From the NCBI GenBank assembly GCA_019022495.1, contig JAFEKR010000029.1:248001-312000 (forward strand): a stretch of DNA of 64,000 nucleotides. The letters are read 5' to 3'. The notes beneath the pieces were generated by a model, which did no database searches, was not told where the DNA came from, and saw nothing but the letters and a program-made list of their open reading frames with translations. The position numbers were made by a program, and so were the translations under genes. Positions 7,526 to 18,092 of this stretch are shown here, in pieces (positions within the stretch are counted from its first letter, which is position 1; every line of letters begins with the position of its first letter). This DNA is from Epichloe hybrida. Taxonomy: Eukaryota > Ascomycota > Sordariomycetes > Hypocreales > Clavicipitaceae.

Positions 7526-10155
7526 CTACAAACGTCGACTCGGCCGTGAGACCCCCCCTCCCGTCAATCCTCCGCCTTCCGACCCGTCATCAATCACCTC
7601 ATCCTCTACAGACACGAGTTTCGACAGCAGGAGCTCCATCCTCCGCATCGACTTTACCATGACCTGCATCCTGGCGGCCATGCTCTCTGGGGTGCTGGCG
7701 TCTTCTATGCGGGAACCCCTCCGTTTGTGCGGAAACATCGAGTCCCTACGCGATGCCTTTCGTGGCTGCGGCAGTTGGCCCTCGGCTGTGGGCTGCCTCG
7801 TGAACTGGCGTCGGATGAGGTGGTGCGTCAGGTGGTCGTCCACGGCGATGTCGCGATGCACGTCTTCGGGAGGCGGCACTTGGAATACGGCGCGGAGGTA
7901 GCGATGAGCAGACAGCTGCCACTTTTGCCAGAACCATTTCTTGGCCCGCGGGTAGATGGTCTGCTGGCTGGCGGATTGGGACGGCCAGAGAAGGCGACGC
8001 TCGGCCACGGCTATGATCAGCAGTAGTGGAAGGTTGACGAGGCGGACCGTGGCTACGTGAATCTTGTGGAACCACCGCGGGCTCACGACGAACTTGAGTG
8101 GTAAAAGAAAGAAGACGGCGAGGAGATTGAAGGGGGGTTGGTAGGCAAACACCGCATCCGCCTTCACCCCCTCGAGCGTCAGCACCGCTCTTCGGTACTG
8201 GATTTCCGCCGTGGCATTGGTCGAAATGTTGCTGAACGTGTTGGAAAGCATGGAAACGAGTATGGTCAAGAACAGAGTGTTCCCCAGAAATGCAAAGGCC
8301 ACCATCAAGCTTGGTCCAAGGAGCCAGTGGAACTCAGTCTGCGCAATTGATTGTCAGATGTCAGAGAGAAGAGAGCGGAAGGCGGAAGGCGGAGAGCAGG
8401 GTAGAAGTAGAGAAACTTTGGCTTACCGAACGCTGGATGCCCGTGCCATCCAGCCCAAACCAGATGTATATCATCCATTTCGATATCGTCCTGTACACTG
8501 TCAGACTTCACTGCTCGCTCATAGGCCGCGCCGCGCCTCCTTTCCGTAAAAAAAAAAAAAACGTACAGAACCGGATGCGCCCCCTCGCCCAACCACAGGA
8601 GGGCCAGCAGGAATCCCAAAAAGCACCATGCCGAGAGGGCTGTCAAGAAGAAGAAATCGACCATCATGGATCTCAAGCACAACAAGACCAGGTTGTCCGA
8701 GAGCAGCGTGAATGCCACCCGGGGTATCAGTACAGGAGCCGCCAGAGCCAGCACATCAAAGGCCTGCTGCCCAGGCCGGGCGATGCCCAGCCGGAAACCA
8801 TGTATCCGCAAAGCGACGTATATCGAGTAGATGCACACGAACGTGACGTCGAGAAATGACCACAGGTTTTGCGTATACACGCCCCTTGTTGCGAGGAAGA
8901 AGAAGAAGAAGAAGAAGAAGAAAAAGTTAGTGCCTGACCCCATAACACACAGAAAACACAAACAAACCACCTGAACAAAGACCACCGAGAAGAGAGGCGT
9001 TGCCCCCCCGTGTCCGGCAAATCAATTCGGAGAACTTGTGTGCGCAAACTCACCACCCGTGAGCCAGAATCGTCGCAAACTGGTCAAGACCCCACCCAAA
9101 CGCGTATATGGCAAAAGCCGCTTCCAACACTGTGAGCTTGCCCTCCTCTCTCACGAGCATGACAGCTATGTACAGGGTCAGCAGAATGGCAAACTGGATC
9201 TGTTCCAGAATGTTTCGATTTCGCGGCACAATCAAACGGTACTGATTCAGCAAGGGCGATTCTCTTGGTTCATACAGCGAAATGGGTTTCAGCTTGTAAT
9301 GATCCGGGATGATGTCCCAAAACGTGGACGGCGTGTAAATAATGCGGCCGTCGTAAATGGCAGAAACCACATGGTGGCAGGTGCTCGAGCTGAGAAAGTG
9401 CTTGCTCTCGGTCAAGATGGCCACCTCGAGCGACGGCAAAGTGCGGTGGAAAGTCCACGACGTCTTGGCCTCGGCCTCTTCTCGAATATGATCCGGGGCG
9501 TTCTGGAACGGCTCGAAGCCGGCCACGAGGATGTGCGCGAGCAGAAGCAGGCCGTCGGTGCCTTCGTGATCCTCGCCGAAGCGGCGCAGGATGCGGGTGG
9601 CAATGAGCTCGCAGAGCGTGGCGCGCGTCCAGTTGACATTGTGCCTGGTGCTCGAGTACGATTCCTCCAGCAGGAACTGAGCGCGGTTGACGAGCAAGCA
9701 GTAGACTGGGAAATGTCAGTTAGGATCCTAACCTTGGCTCTCATCTTCCTCGCGCGTCAAGTGAAAAGGTGCCGACACCCACTTATGGAAATATCATCCA
9801 GCTCGTAGAACTTGTCGACCAGGGGCCGGATGACGGTCACATTGATCCTGACGTCGCGCAGCTGCTCCAGGCTCAGGTAATCCTCCACCACGCTGATGAT
9901 GTCGCGACGTATGCGATGAATGTTGGTGTAGACGGGCAGATGGCTGTGCGGGCTCGTCATGCAGCTGTAGTAGACCTGGTCCTCCTCGTGGTCCTCCTCG
10001 TGGTCCTCCTCGTGGTCCTCGTGGTGGTCCTCGTGGTGGCCCGTCTCTTCTTCGGCTGTGCCATGGTGATGCAAACACAGCCTCCTGCTGAGAAGAGGGC
10101 GGCGCTCCTCGGCCGAGGGTGGCAATGTGATGCGCCGCCTGGTTCTGGCGGCCAT
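7526..10155 (-). CDS. yvc1: Yvc1-type TRP-like vacuolar cation (calcium) channel
   Basis: Yvc1 channels release calcium from fungal vacuoles on osmotic or mechanical stimuli. Five exons on the minus strand: 9783-10155, 9054-9705, 8567-8884, 8427-8490, 7526-8338; 739 aa, all junctions in frame. Joins restore family blocks, for example DDISIIYCLLVNRAQFL, HGWGVYTQNLWSFLDVTF, TISKWMIYIWFGLDGTG and QRSTEFHWLLGPSLMV. The N-terminal cytosolic part holds helix-rich linker sequence; membrane helices begin around residue 285 (IQFAILLTLYIAVMLV) and end with GNTLFLTILVSMLSNTFSNI. The C-terminal tail is soluble and Arg/Ser-rich. An unusual His/Glu/Asp repeat (HEED units, residues 40-59) is encoded by a 12-bp tandem repeat. 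The second intron uses an AAG acceptor behind a TTC microsatellite. The start is the first ATG of exon 1; in-frame Met codons further upstream are possible. Confidence 0.93.
9979..10039. repeat. 12-bp in-frame tandem repeat coding for HEED in yvc1
   Basis: On the plus strand the unit is GTCCTCCTCGTG, in three exact or near-exact copies followed by shortened GTCCTCGTG variants. Every unit length is a multiple of three, so the reading frame is preserved. Confidence 0.9.
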
Positions 10156-10696
10156 CCGATTCGGACGTGTTCTGCTGCGCCAAATATGAGTGAGAGATGT
10201 CGGGGAAGCGATGCCTGTGGGATGCACGCTCCAAGCAAGAGTACGTACGATCACGGAGTGAAGATGTGTTTTCAATCAATTGCCTTTTCAAGATAACAGA
10301 AAAGCTGGTTCGGAGTTGCAGTCAACGGAGCCTGGTCCAATCTTGGACCTGATTGGCAGCACTGGAGCAGCAGCCCAGTACATATGTATATACATACGTA
10401 CATGTGGGGGTTCGGGGGTTCCAGCCAATCAATCTTCACTATTCAATGTCAATGCTCCGTGTTCCCAGCCAGCACCCTGCCCGTGCAACTTGTCGGCACA
10501 GGGAGGGGCGGGGGGGTTCCAGGTTCCTGGGGACGGACGTTGCCCAATGAGGGGGGGCGTCGGCGTCGGCGTCGGCGTCGGCCTGCCTGCCTGGCTCCTT
10601 GAATGTCAAGGCCAGTTGTCTTCTTTTTTATAAATTTAATAAACAACGCAGCCTTCTTCAGACACAGACGACAAGACAGAGACGACGAGACAGAAA
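10156..10696. other. Spacer: yvc1 promoter side and 3' side of the kinase-fold gene
   Basis: No gene seen. A GTCGGC hexamer repeat lies at about 10557-10582, with CATATGTATATACATACGTACATG-like palindromic AT-rich sequence near 10380-10402. Confidence 0.55.
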
Positions 10697-12065
10697 CTAC
10701 AGCTTCGCCACCTTCCTATCCGCCTCCTGCGCCAAATCCCACGCAAACTGCGCCAGCGGCCCCCTCCTAGTAGCATACTGCTTCGCCTTCTCACTGCTCG
10801 CCTGCCTGCGCGCATATCTCGCCGCAATCCCCTGGCACACGCCCGCCAGCTTGAACATGCTGAAGGCCATGCCCCAGCTCATGTCGGGCCGCGGATCGTA
10901 TCCCGACATGTCGGCATACCAGCCCAGCAGCTGCTCCTCCGTAGGCAATCCCGGTGTCCGGCCGGGCAGGAAACCCGCGGCCGACTGCACTCCAGCATCG
11001 GCGTGCCTGCCCATGTAGTATTGCATGAGGAGGTTGCACACGTCGGAGAGGGGGTGTCCGACCGTAGACATTTCCCAGCTACACAGACAAAGGTTCAGCG
11101 TGTTTGATCCCTCATGACCCATGACCAGGGAATTTGGATGTGGATGTGGATGTGGATGGGGGGGGGGGGAAGAAAGAGACAAGGAAAAAAAAGAAAAAAA
11201 AGAAAAAAAAAAAAAACTCACTCGAGTATGCCAATCACTCGTGGTTCCGTCTTGTGAAAAACCAGGTTGTCAATCTTGTAATCGCCGTGCACCAAGGTCG
11301 TCCTGTCCCTCGGCTGGCCCTTCTCGTTGGCGAACAAGTCAACCGTGGCCTCAAAGTGCGGCAGCCTGCCCACCTTCTCGCCCGTCTCGACATCCTCAAT
11401 CGCCTCCTGCGCCAAGCAAATGGCGCTCCACGTCTGGATCTGCCTGTTGTAGAAACCGCTCGGCTTCCCGAACCGCTCCAGGCCAACCTTTTTGTAGTCC
11501 ACGGCGTGGAAGCGCGCCAGCGTCTCAATCGCGGCCCGCCACATGGCCGTCCTCTCCTCGGGCGTCACGTCCGGCAGGGTGAAGTCCTCGATGATGCGCC
11601 CGTCCAGGAAGGCCATGATGTAGAAGGGCGTGCCGATGACGGAGGCATCCTCGCAGAGGCAGTACGTCTTGGGGACCGGCACGTCCGTGTCTTCGAGCGC
11701 GTGCAGCACCCGGTATTCTCGCTCGACCTTGTGGGCCGTCTTGGAGACGAGTTTGCCGGGGGGCTTCTTGCGCATGACGAACTTTTGCGAGTCGGCGGCC
11801 GTGATTTGATACGTTGGGTTGGATTGACCAAATCCAAACTGTGGCCGAGCGAATTTCGCGCGCGCTGATTAGCTTTTTTTTTTTTTTTTTTTTGTTCTTG
11901 TAAAATTACTCTCCCAAGCTTGCTGGAGGAGGAGGGGTCCGTCGCCTTGCGGGCAGAACGACATACCTGCTTCACATCAATCGGCAGCTTGATCTCGGGC
12001 ACATTCTTCTCAATGAAGTTGCTGAATGCCGCCTCATCGATCGGCTGGCGAATCCGCCCGGCCAT
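10697..12065 (-). CDS. Peroxisomal APH-fold phosphotransferase (ACAD10/11 kinase-domain-like)
   Basis: Aminoglycoside-phosphotransferase-fold protein, 365 aa. Exons on the minus strand: 11967-12065, 11222-11838, 10697-11078. Joins give DVKQFGFGQSNPTY and VIGILDWEMSTVGHPLSD. Visible catalytic features: Gly-rich FGFGQSNP loop (34-41), VMRKKPPG Lys strand (54-61), HGDYKIDN catalytic loop (217-224), and metal-binding Asp239 in DWE. This set matches the kinase domain of ACAD10/ACAD11, which acts on 4-hydroxyacyl-CoA; here it stands alone without the dehydrogenase half. The C-terminus is AKL, a PTS1-like peroxisomal signal. Introns are rich in homopolymers (T20 at 11874-11893) and a CCACAT repeat near 11130-11160. 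The role in hydroxy-fatty-acid breakdown is inference from the family and the targeting signal. Confidence 0.88.
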
Positions 12066-13682
12066 CTTTCTTGAAGACTTTCTTGAAGACTTGTGAGGAA
12101 GCTTCTCGTGGCCTGATTCTCCCAGGAACAGAACAGAACAGAATTTGGCAGCGTTGATGTGACCCGGGTGCGTGTGAAGAATGAGTTTCCCCGTGGTTGG
12201 CGGCGGACGGTTAAACGGAAAGAAGAGGAACTTGTCCACAGAGTTCTCAGTTGGTGCAGCCCGGTGCCGGCCAGTCAAGCCGAGGTCCCTTCTGGGCCCT
12301 GGCCAGCGATGGATTTTTTACCAGGGGTCCGGAAATCGACGTCGTCGTCCCGCCCCCCCGACCTCGCCACGCAGATCCATGGGAATTTGACAACGTCTCA
12401 TTTGGCTTATAAGACAGTACGGATTATAACCCATGGGAAAACCCGTCCTACATACTTCTTCGTGTCTCACGGTCCCACATTGTCTTGTCGCACTACATTT
12501 GATTTAAACCCCCTCCGCGCAAACAAACTGGTGATACAAGAGTCCAACTCCCACGGAGAACATTTCCATGATAGACTTGAGAAATTAATGTAAAAGCCGA
12601 GAATCAATTTGCAGCACATGACATCACTGGTTCTATCCGGTGACGGACTACCCTAGTTGAATCTATATCCATCCCATCGCCCGTGGTGGTCTGGCCCCCG
12701 ATACAGTGTCCTGACATTATATTCTCTTCCCAGGTCGTTTCGATATGTTTACTGTTGTTTCATGACCATGCTTTGTGCCTCTTCTTGTGGTCCTTTCCTT
12801 CCCCCTCCCCTTTGATAGTGGAGTCATGTTGATGGTCGTAACTTGACAGACGTCGTTTTGTGACTTTCCTCTCATTCTGGCAATCATCGTGGGGCTAGAA
12901 TCCGACAACCATGATGGATACGACCTGGTCATCTGCTGGCGGTTTCCTGAATGCATTTGATACTGCCAGTCCAGTGGCAGTAATAGCTAGACGGGGTGCT
13001 AGACCAGGAGAGAGACCAAATCATGAAACAAAACGATCATCTTCTCAAGACACCAGAGTGAAAAAAAGAAAAGGAAAATCAGGGTCAACGCGGTGAAAGA
13101 AGAAGAAAAAGAGAGAGAGAGAGAGAGAGAGAAGAGAAAAGACAGAGTGCGCGGACTGAAAAGAGTGTAAGGAGAGGAGGGTGGCAGACAGACGAATAAG
13201 AGACAGACCGATTGAAGACAGGGAAGAGGGGGAATCGGGTAACAAGGGTATACATCGTATCGAATCGTCCATGCATTCTGTCCATCCAGTAATCTTACGG
13301 TTGCGCCCACCTTCCAAGATGGGGCGACGACGGTATGCTGTTGCCAGTCCGGTTGTGTATTAGAAAAAAGGAAGAAAAAAACAGAGCCAGCCTTTGCAAA
13401 GGGCGAATTGAATAACCCGCCCCCCCCCCCCCCGGGACATGTGCATCCGGCTTTTGGAGGCACACAAACCTCGCGCAGATGATTCCCAAACCAAAGCATC
13501 CTCTTCTCGCGGCCATCATCGCTTTCTGCCGCCCTGCCAAGCCAAACACCTTTGTTCCCACGCAAAAAGCTGCTCAACAAAATCCGACAGATACTTCTGC
13601 CATCATGACATCGTGAATATACAGGTTGACAAGCAAATCATGCCAATCCTCCGAACCTGTTGACTCGCCGTGCGGCGGCGCC
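12066..13682. other. 1.6-kb spacer (kinase-fold gene promoter / hapB 3' side)
   Basis: No supported gene. Contents: a GA dinucleotide run (13110-13132), a C run near 13421-13435, and scattered purine-rich tracts. Long open frames here start at non-ATG codons and match nothing I know. Confidence 0.55.
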
Positions 13683-14441
13683 TCAGCTCTCATCCCCTTC
13701 GCCTTCGGAGCTTACCGCCTCTGTTTTTGACCTCTTGTTGGGGGACCCGGACTCGGGCTCAGACTTGCGTTTACCTCCACTGGGATCGATGCTCTTGTGG
13801 GGAGCATTGTCTCCGCCGTCGAGCTTTCCGCCGTTCTCTCCTTTGGCCTCTCTCTCCATGGCCGCGACTTCTTCGGCAGTAAGAAAGCGCCCACCAGGGC
13901 CACGAGGTCTTCGCATGGCATGGTTGTGGCGTGACTCGTGAAGATATGGCTTGCGGCCTTTGGAGGTCAGTCGTAGTTGCTCCTCCAAACGTTGCCGGGC
14001 AACTCGACGCTTGAGAATCCGGTGAAATTGCTTGGCGTTGACATAGAGCGGGGACTCTTCGGCACCGCCGGCCGGCATCTCGGGAGATTGGGGGTGTTGC
14101 ATCGCTTGTCCTGGAGCCATTTGGGGAGGCGCGATGCCTGGTCGGCCTGCACCATGATTCATCATGCCTTGCGCATTGGGCATGCCGGGACTTGTAACTT
14201 GGCTCATCCTCCGGGGCATTTGGGACATGCTATTCATACGTGGCGATTGCCGGTTGTCCTTCTTTGAACCGTCGCCCATGCGCGGCGAGGTTTGAGGCAG
14301 GCTTGGATCCGAGTGCATATAAGGGTAATTGGAGCCAGAGGCGGCGGCGGTAGCAGCCATTGCGGCAGCTTGGATGCCGGGCATGCCATAGGGAACTTGC
14401 TGCATGCCCTGTTGGGGCACGCCATATTGTGGTTGATACAT
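13683..14441 (-). CDS. hapB: CCAAT-binding complex subunit HapB (NF-YA)
   Basis: Sequence-specific subunit of the heterotrimeric CCAAT-binding complex (HapB/C/E), which in fungi also partners HapX in iron and redox control. 252 aa, one exon. The NF-YA core spans residues 129-188: subunit-association helix ESPLYVNAKQFHRILKRRVA, linker, then the DNA-binding block KPYLHESRHNHAMRRPRGPGGRF. The N-terminal 120 residues are Met/Gln/Pro-rich, typical of the activation region. The C-terminus has clustered basics (GGKRKSE, NKRSKTE) that could serve as a nuclear localisation signal. An in-frame TAG lies about 50 bp upstream. The AG at 14446-14447 could be an acceptor, so a further upstream exon cannot be excluded. 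The 5' neighbour is a 5.8-kb gene-free region. Confidence 0.95.
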   Translation of the reverse strand: MYQPQYGVPQQGMQQVPYGMPGIQAAAMAATAAASGSNYPYMHSDPSLPQTSPRMGDGSKKDNRQSPRMNSMSQMPRRMSQVTSPGMPNAQGMMNHGAGRPGIAPPQMAPGQAMQHPQSPEMPAGGAEESPLYVNAKQFHRILKRRVARQRLEEQLRLTSKGRKPYLHESRHNHAMRRPRGPGGRFLTAEEVAAMEREAKGENGGKLDGGDNAPHKSIDPSGGKRKSEPESGSPNKRSKTEAVSSEGEGDES

Positions 14442-15749
14442 ATTGCTGGAATTTGGGAAGGATGTTCTGTGTGTATGAAGATGATGCTGGTCCTAGCCGA
14501 TTCCGTCGGGATGACAACCGAGTCAGTCGTGATAGCTTCCGCGACGACGGCGGCGGCGGGGCGCGCGCGCGTTTGTTTTTGGGGGAGCGAATAAAATTGC
14601 GAGCGTAGAGCAATGCTCAACGGCACCCGAGCAAATGAGGGTTCGAGAGTCAGATGACGACTTCGTCGCAGCGAGGCAACAACCTACTCGGCGAAAAGCT
14701 GGTGTTAAAATGCACGGCCGGCTTGGGTTTTGGTTGGGCACAGGTGGCCCGGCTGGTAACGGCTGGTCGTCGTCACTGATTAGGCAGGGCAGTCGCAGCA
14801 GCAGATGCCAGTGGCTGTACAGGAACCCAAAGCTATGAGTATTGAGTGGGTGGTGAGTGAGTGAGTGAGTGGGTGTATGTAGGTATGAGCTGGCAGGACG
14901 CCGCGGTGGGAATTCAGGGCAACGGTGGTGGCGTCCGAAGCTAATTCAGGGCGCCGTCGTGCAGATCGACGTAGCAAGTCGTGTTGAGTGAGAGGCCTGG
15001 AGTCAGAAGATGACAGGAACTGGCAGTACACGATCGTGCTTTTAGTTGTACCTCTTCGGGGACGGGAGAGGCTCACGCCGTGATACGCTGCACAGATTTG
15101 TCTGGGTCTAGTCCGTAAATGAGCTGCAAAGCCTGGTAACAAGACCGAATCTGTCCAACCGGAGTAGCTGTTAGCAATGCTGTATATAGGGATATAGGGC
15201 AGGAGTAGAATCCAGCGAGCAGGTGGGACAGGTTCCATCTGACAAAAGGACTGGGGAAGAGTAGAGCGGGACGAAGCCGGCAGCCTGGGGGTGGTGGGCC
15301 ACACTACTTCTACTACTACTTGTGATGCGTTGGCAGTCGGTCCCCTCATGCATCTGAACGGGGAACAGCACGATCCGGGACCAGCGAGCCCAACTGCGCC
15401 AACGGCCGGACGCCAATGAAGTCATCCTGACGGTCGTTGATGGCACAGCAGGGGATCAGCCCGTCCGTCGCCCCCTGTCGGGCTCGACTTCTCGTCGTAT
15501 ATCCACCCATGACTTCAGCAGCTCCGGGCCAGATCTGGGCCTGAAAACAGAGAACTGGACACGCCCTGCGACTCGCTCTGCGGGTGCCCCGGAAGGAGAC
15601 CTCGTCGACAAGGGCAAATTTCGCTGCTTTGCTTTGCGGGAGGGGGGAGTGCGGGATCATGAGCAGAGGCAATGTGACCGAGTCTCGCCAGGCGATGCGA
15701 ACGACTGCGGGTGCTGCCGCAGCCGCAGCTGCAGTAGCAGTGGTGCTCG

Positions 15750-15784
15750 TGCTTCTTGCTTCGTGCTTCGTGCTTCGTGCTCCG
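15750..15784. repeat. 7-bp tandem repeat x5
   Basis: TGCTTCT, three TGCTTCG and one TGCTCCG follow head to tail at 15750-15784. Confidence 0.9.
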
Positions 15785-16440
15785 GTTCATGATGCGTCGG
15801 CCACTGGCACGTCGCAAAACTTGGTCAAGGGAAGTGATGATATTGGGATGGTGCGAGGTAGAACAGATGTTCGTATTGGGTAGGTACCTTGCGCAAAGAA
15901 CAGTAGTATCCAAAGATACTGACGTCGCAGGGCACCATGGAGCGAATATGATCTGTAAGGTTGCGCTGCGCCGCAGGCCAGGTGAAGGACCGCTTGCACT
16001 TGCTCGCGGAAAACCAGTCAGTCGTATGGTGCAATCAATGGTGGTGGCGTCTGAGGCTGGCTTTTTGGCGCGTTCGCAAACACGCGTTACATATACAAGA
16101 GCGATCGATGGAAGCGCATAATAACGAGGCCGCCCGTCAACGCAAGATATTCGAGCTCGTGACCGGATGGGAAGGCCGGGAGGCGCGGGCGCAAAAGAAA
16201 CGACGCAGAAATAAACAAATGGCAGGCAGGAGGACAACAGAGACCGGAGACCGGAAGCGCCGCAATGGCAAGAGACGTGGAAGAAGAAAAAAAGTTATGG
16301 GAAAGGCCGTGCCATGCCGGCGCCAAACAGTGGCAGCATAGGGGCATATAAAGAACCATGACGAGAATTACATACATACCCTTGGGGTCTCGTGCGACAC
16401 GATTGACGATTTGGTCTTGTTCAAAAGTAGCGGCGCGACG

Positions 16441-16468
16441 TAGCGACGTAGCGACGCAGCGACGCAGC
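16441..16468. repeat. 8-bp tandem repeat x3.5
   Basis: TAGCGACG x2, then CAGCGACG, then CAGC, in a spacer. Confidence 0.9.
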
Positions 16469-16811
16469 TCAATGACGGAGCTTCTCCAGACGCGACAAAG
16501 CTCTCTGCGCTCTGACTGATACCGAGGCAGATGACGATAGTCGAAACGCGCAGCGATGCGCAGTCACCTGATGGTAGATCTGGCCAATGGAGAGGGGAAA
16601 TGGACGCTGGCCACGATGATAGGCCTCTGCGATCAAGAAAGTTGCGATGGAGGTCGAATCGGCGACGCGCGAAAATCGGGAGCTGATTTGCTGAAGAGGG
16701 GGAAGTGGGCGGTTTTGGGGGCAAAGCTCAAGACCTCGACTGGTCGGGTCGAGTTGCTCAGCAAGGTTGCAGGTTGCAGGCAGACCAGGCAGCCCAGGCA
16801 GCCCGGTTTCC

Positions 16812-16857
16812 GGCACTAGGCACTACAGGCACTACAGGCACTACAGGCACTATTACA
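16812..16857. repeat. 9-bp tandem repeat GGCACTACA
   Basis: GGCACTA, three exact GGCACTACA copies (16819-16845) and a final variant with a TTA insertion. It is preceded by AGGCAGCCC x2 at about 16785-16802. Confidence 0.9.
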
Positions 16858-18050
16858 GCTGCCGATGTCCGAGGCCGAAGGCGGGGAGGGATGTGGGAAC
16901 CAGGAAAATATAAAATGATAAAATGTGCTGTTGCGTTGCGGGACTTGCCTGGCCTGGTTGAATTAATCGGTGAGCCGTCGAGGCTGGCTGCTGGAATGGG
17001 CGAGCTGAGAGCAAGGACCAATCAGACCTGCCCTGCCAGCCGTCAAACTGCTGGTGGAAAGGCGGAAACGCACCGGCCTTGTTGGTGATGAAGAGACAGA
17101 CGTCGTCACGTCGTCACGTCGTTCGTCCGTCGTCTTGCTCACGCAGGCGCCGGGTTGGTCTGAGCTTGCAAGGCTGCGCGAGCATCAACTGGCTGCTTGG
17201 CCGCCGATTTGACTGCTGGCTCAAGCTTTCCTAAAGCTTTGCCCTTTTGTCTCGGTCGCGCTCGTTCTGACTGGACGTCGGGACGCGCGCAAGGCAACGG
17301 GAGGCGGATCTGTGCGTGGATGCTCTGCAAGCTGTGTGAATGGCCAGAGCCGACGAGCCGGTTGTTTTGAGACTCGACTGCGCGCGCCAGGAAAGCCGAC
17401 GCTTGAGTCGGGCCCTTTTTTTTTTTTTTGGTGCCGGGTTTGTGCTGTGTCGTGTTTTACCCCGTCGTCTGCGCACACACACACCGTTGAGTGGTTGATT
17501 AGTGGAGGGAGCGGAAGAGGAATCCGTAGTTGAGTAGGATTGATTGGCCGTTGCATGAAAGGAAATGAATGACTGGCTGTGAGGAAGGACGAAAAAAAAA
17601 AATTGCGAGGATGTGATTTGATTTGATTTCGAGGGCGGGGGGGGGTCTGGACTTCTTTTAACACCTGTGACTGGCTGGTTTAGCTCCAGCGTGGAGACAA
17701 CACACCTTGCCCACTTGGCGTGCATGTTGCGCGGCTTTGCTTATTGATTTGCTGGCTCAAGGTGGGCTCACGATGGGCTCACGATGTAATGCACGGACCA
17801 CTGGACCAGCATGCTATTTCTCGGGGCGGAGGGAAACACCGAGAACAGAACAAAAATAAGAGGCCGTGTGCGAATCGACCTGATGAGGTTTCTGGGGATT
17901 TACTACTCCGTAATCCGTACACAGATAGGCATTTGAGAATAGTTCCATGTGGTGCTACCAGCCCATGTCGAGAGGTTCATGGTGCGGACTCGTAACGTGC
18001 GTGCGGTGCGGTGCGTCCCCCTCCCCCTCGCTTCCCCTCGCTCCCCTCCC

Positions 18051-18092
18051 TCTCTCCTCTCTCCTCTCTCCTCTCTCCCGTCTCCCGTCTCC
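18051..18092. repeat. 7-bp tandem repeat x6
   Basis: TCTCTCC x4 (18051-18078) followed by CGTCTCC x2 (18079-18092): a clean boundary between two unit variants within one array. Confidence 0.9.

Noticed and set aside
8881..8930. Poly-Phe/Ser coding repeat
   Set aside because: The GAA/TTC microsatellite lies in a yvc1 intron as its pyrimidine tract, not in the protein.
14234..14626. 130-aa frame overlapping the hapB start
   Set aside because: It starts at GTG and is out of frame with the conserved NF-YA sequence.
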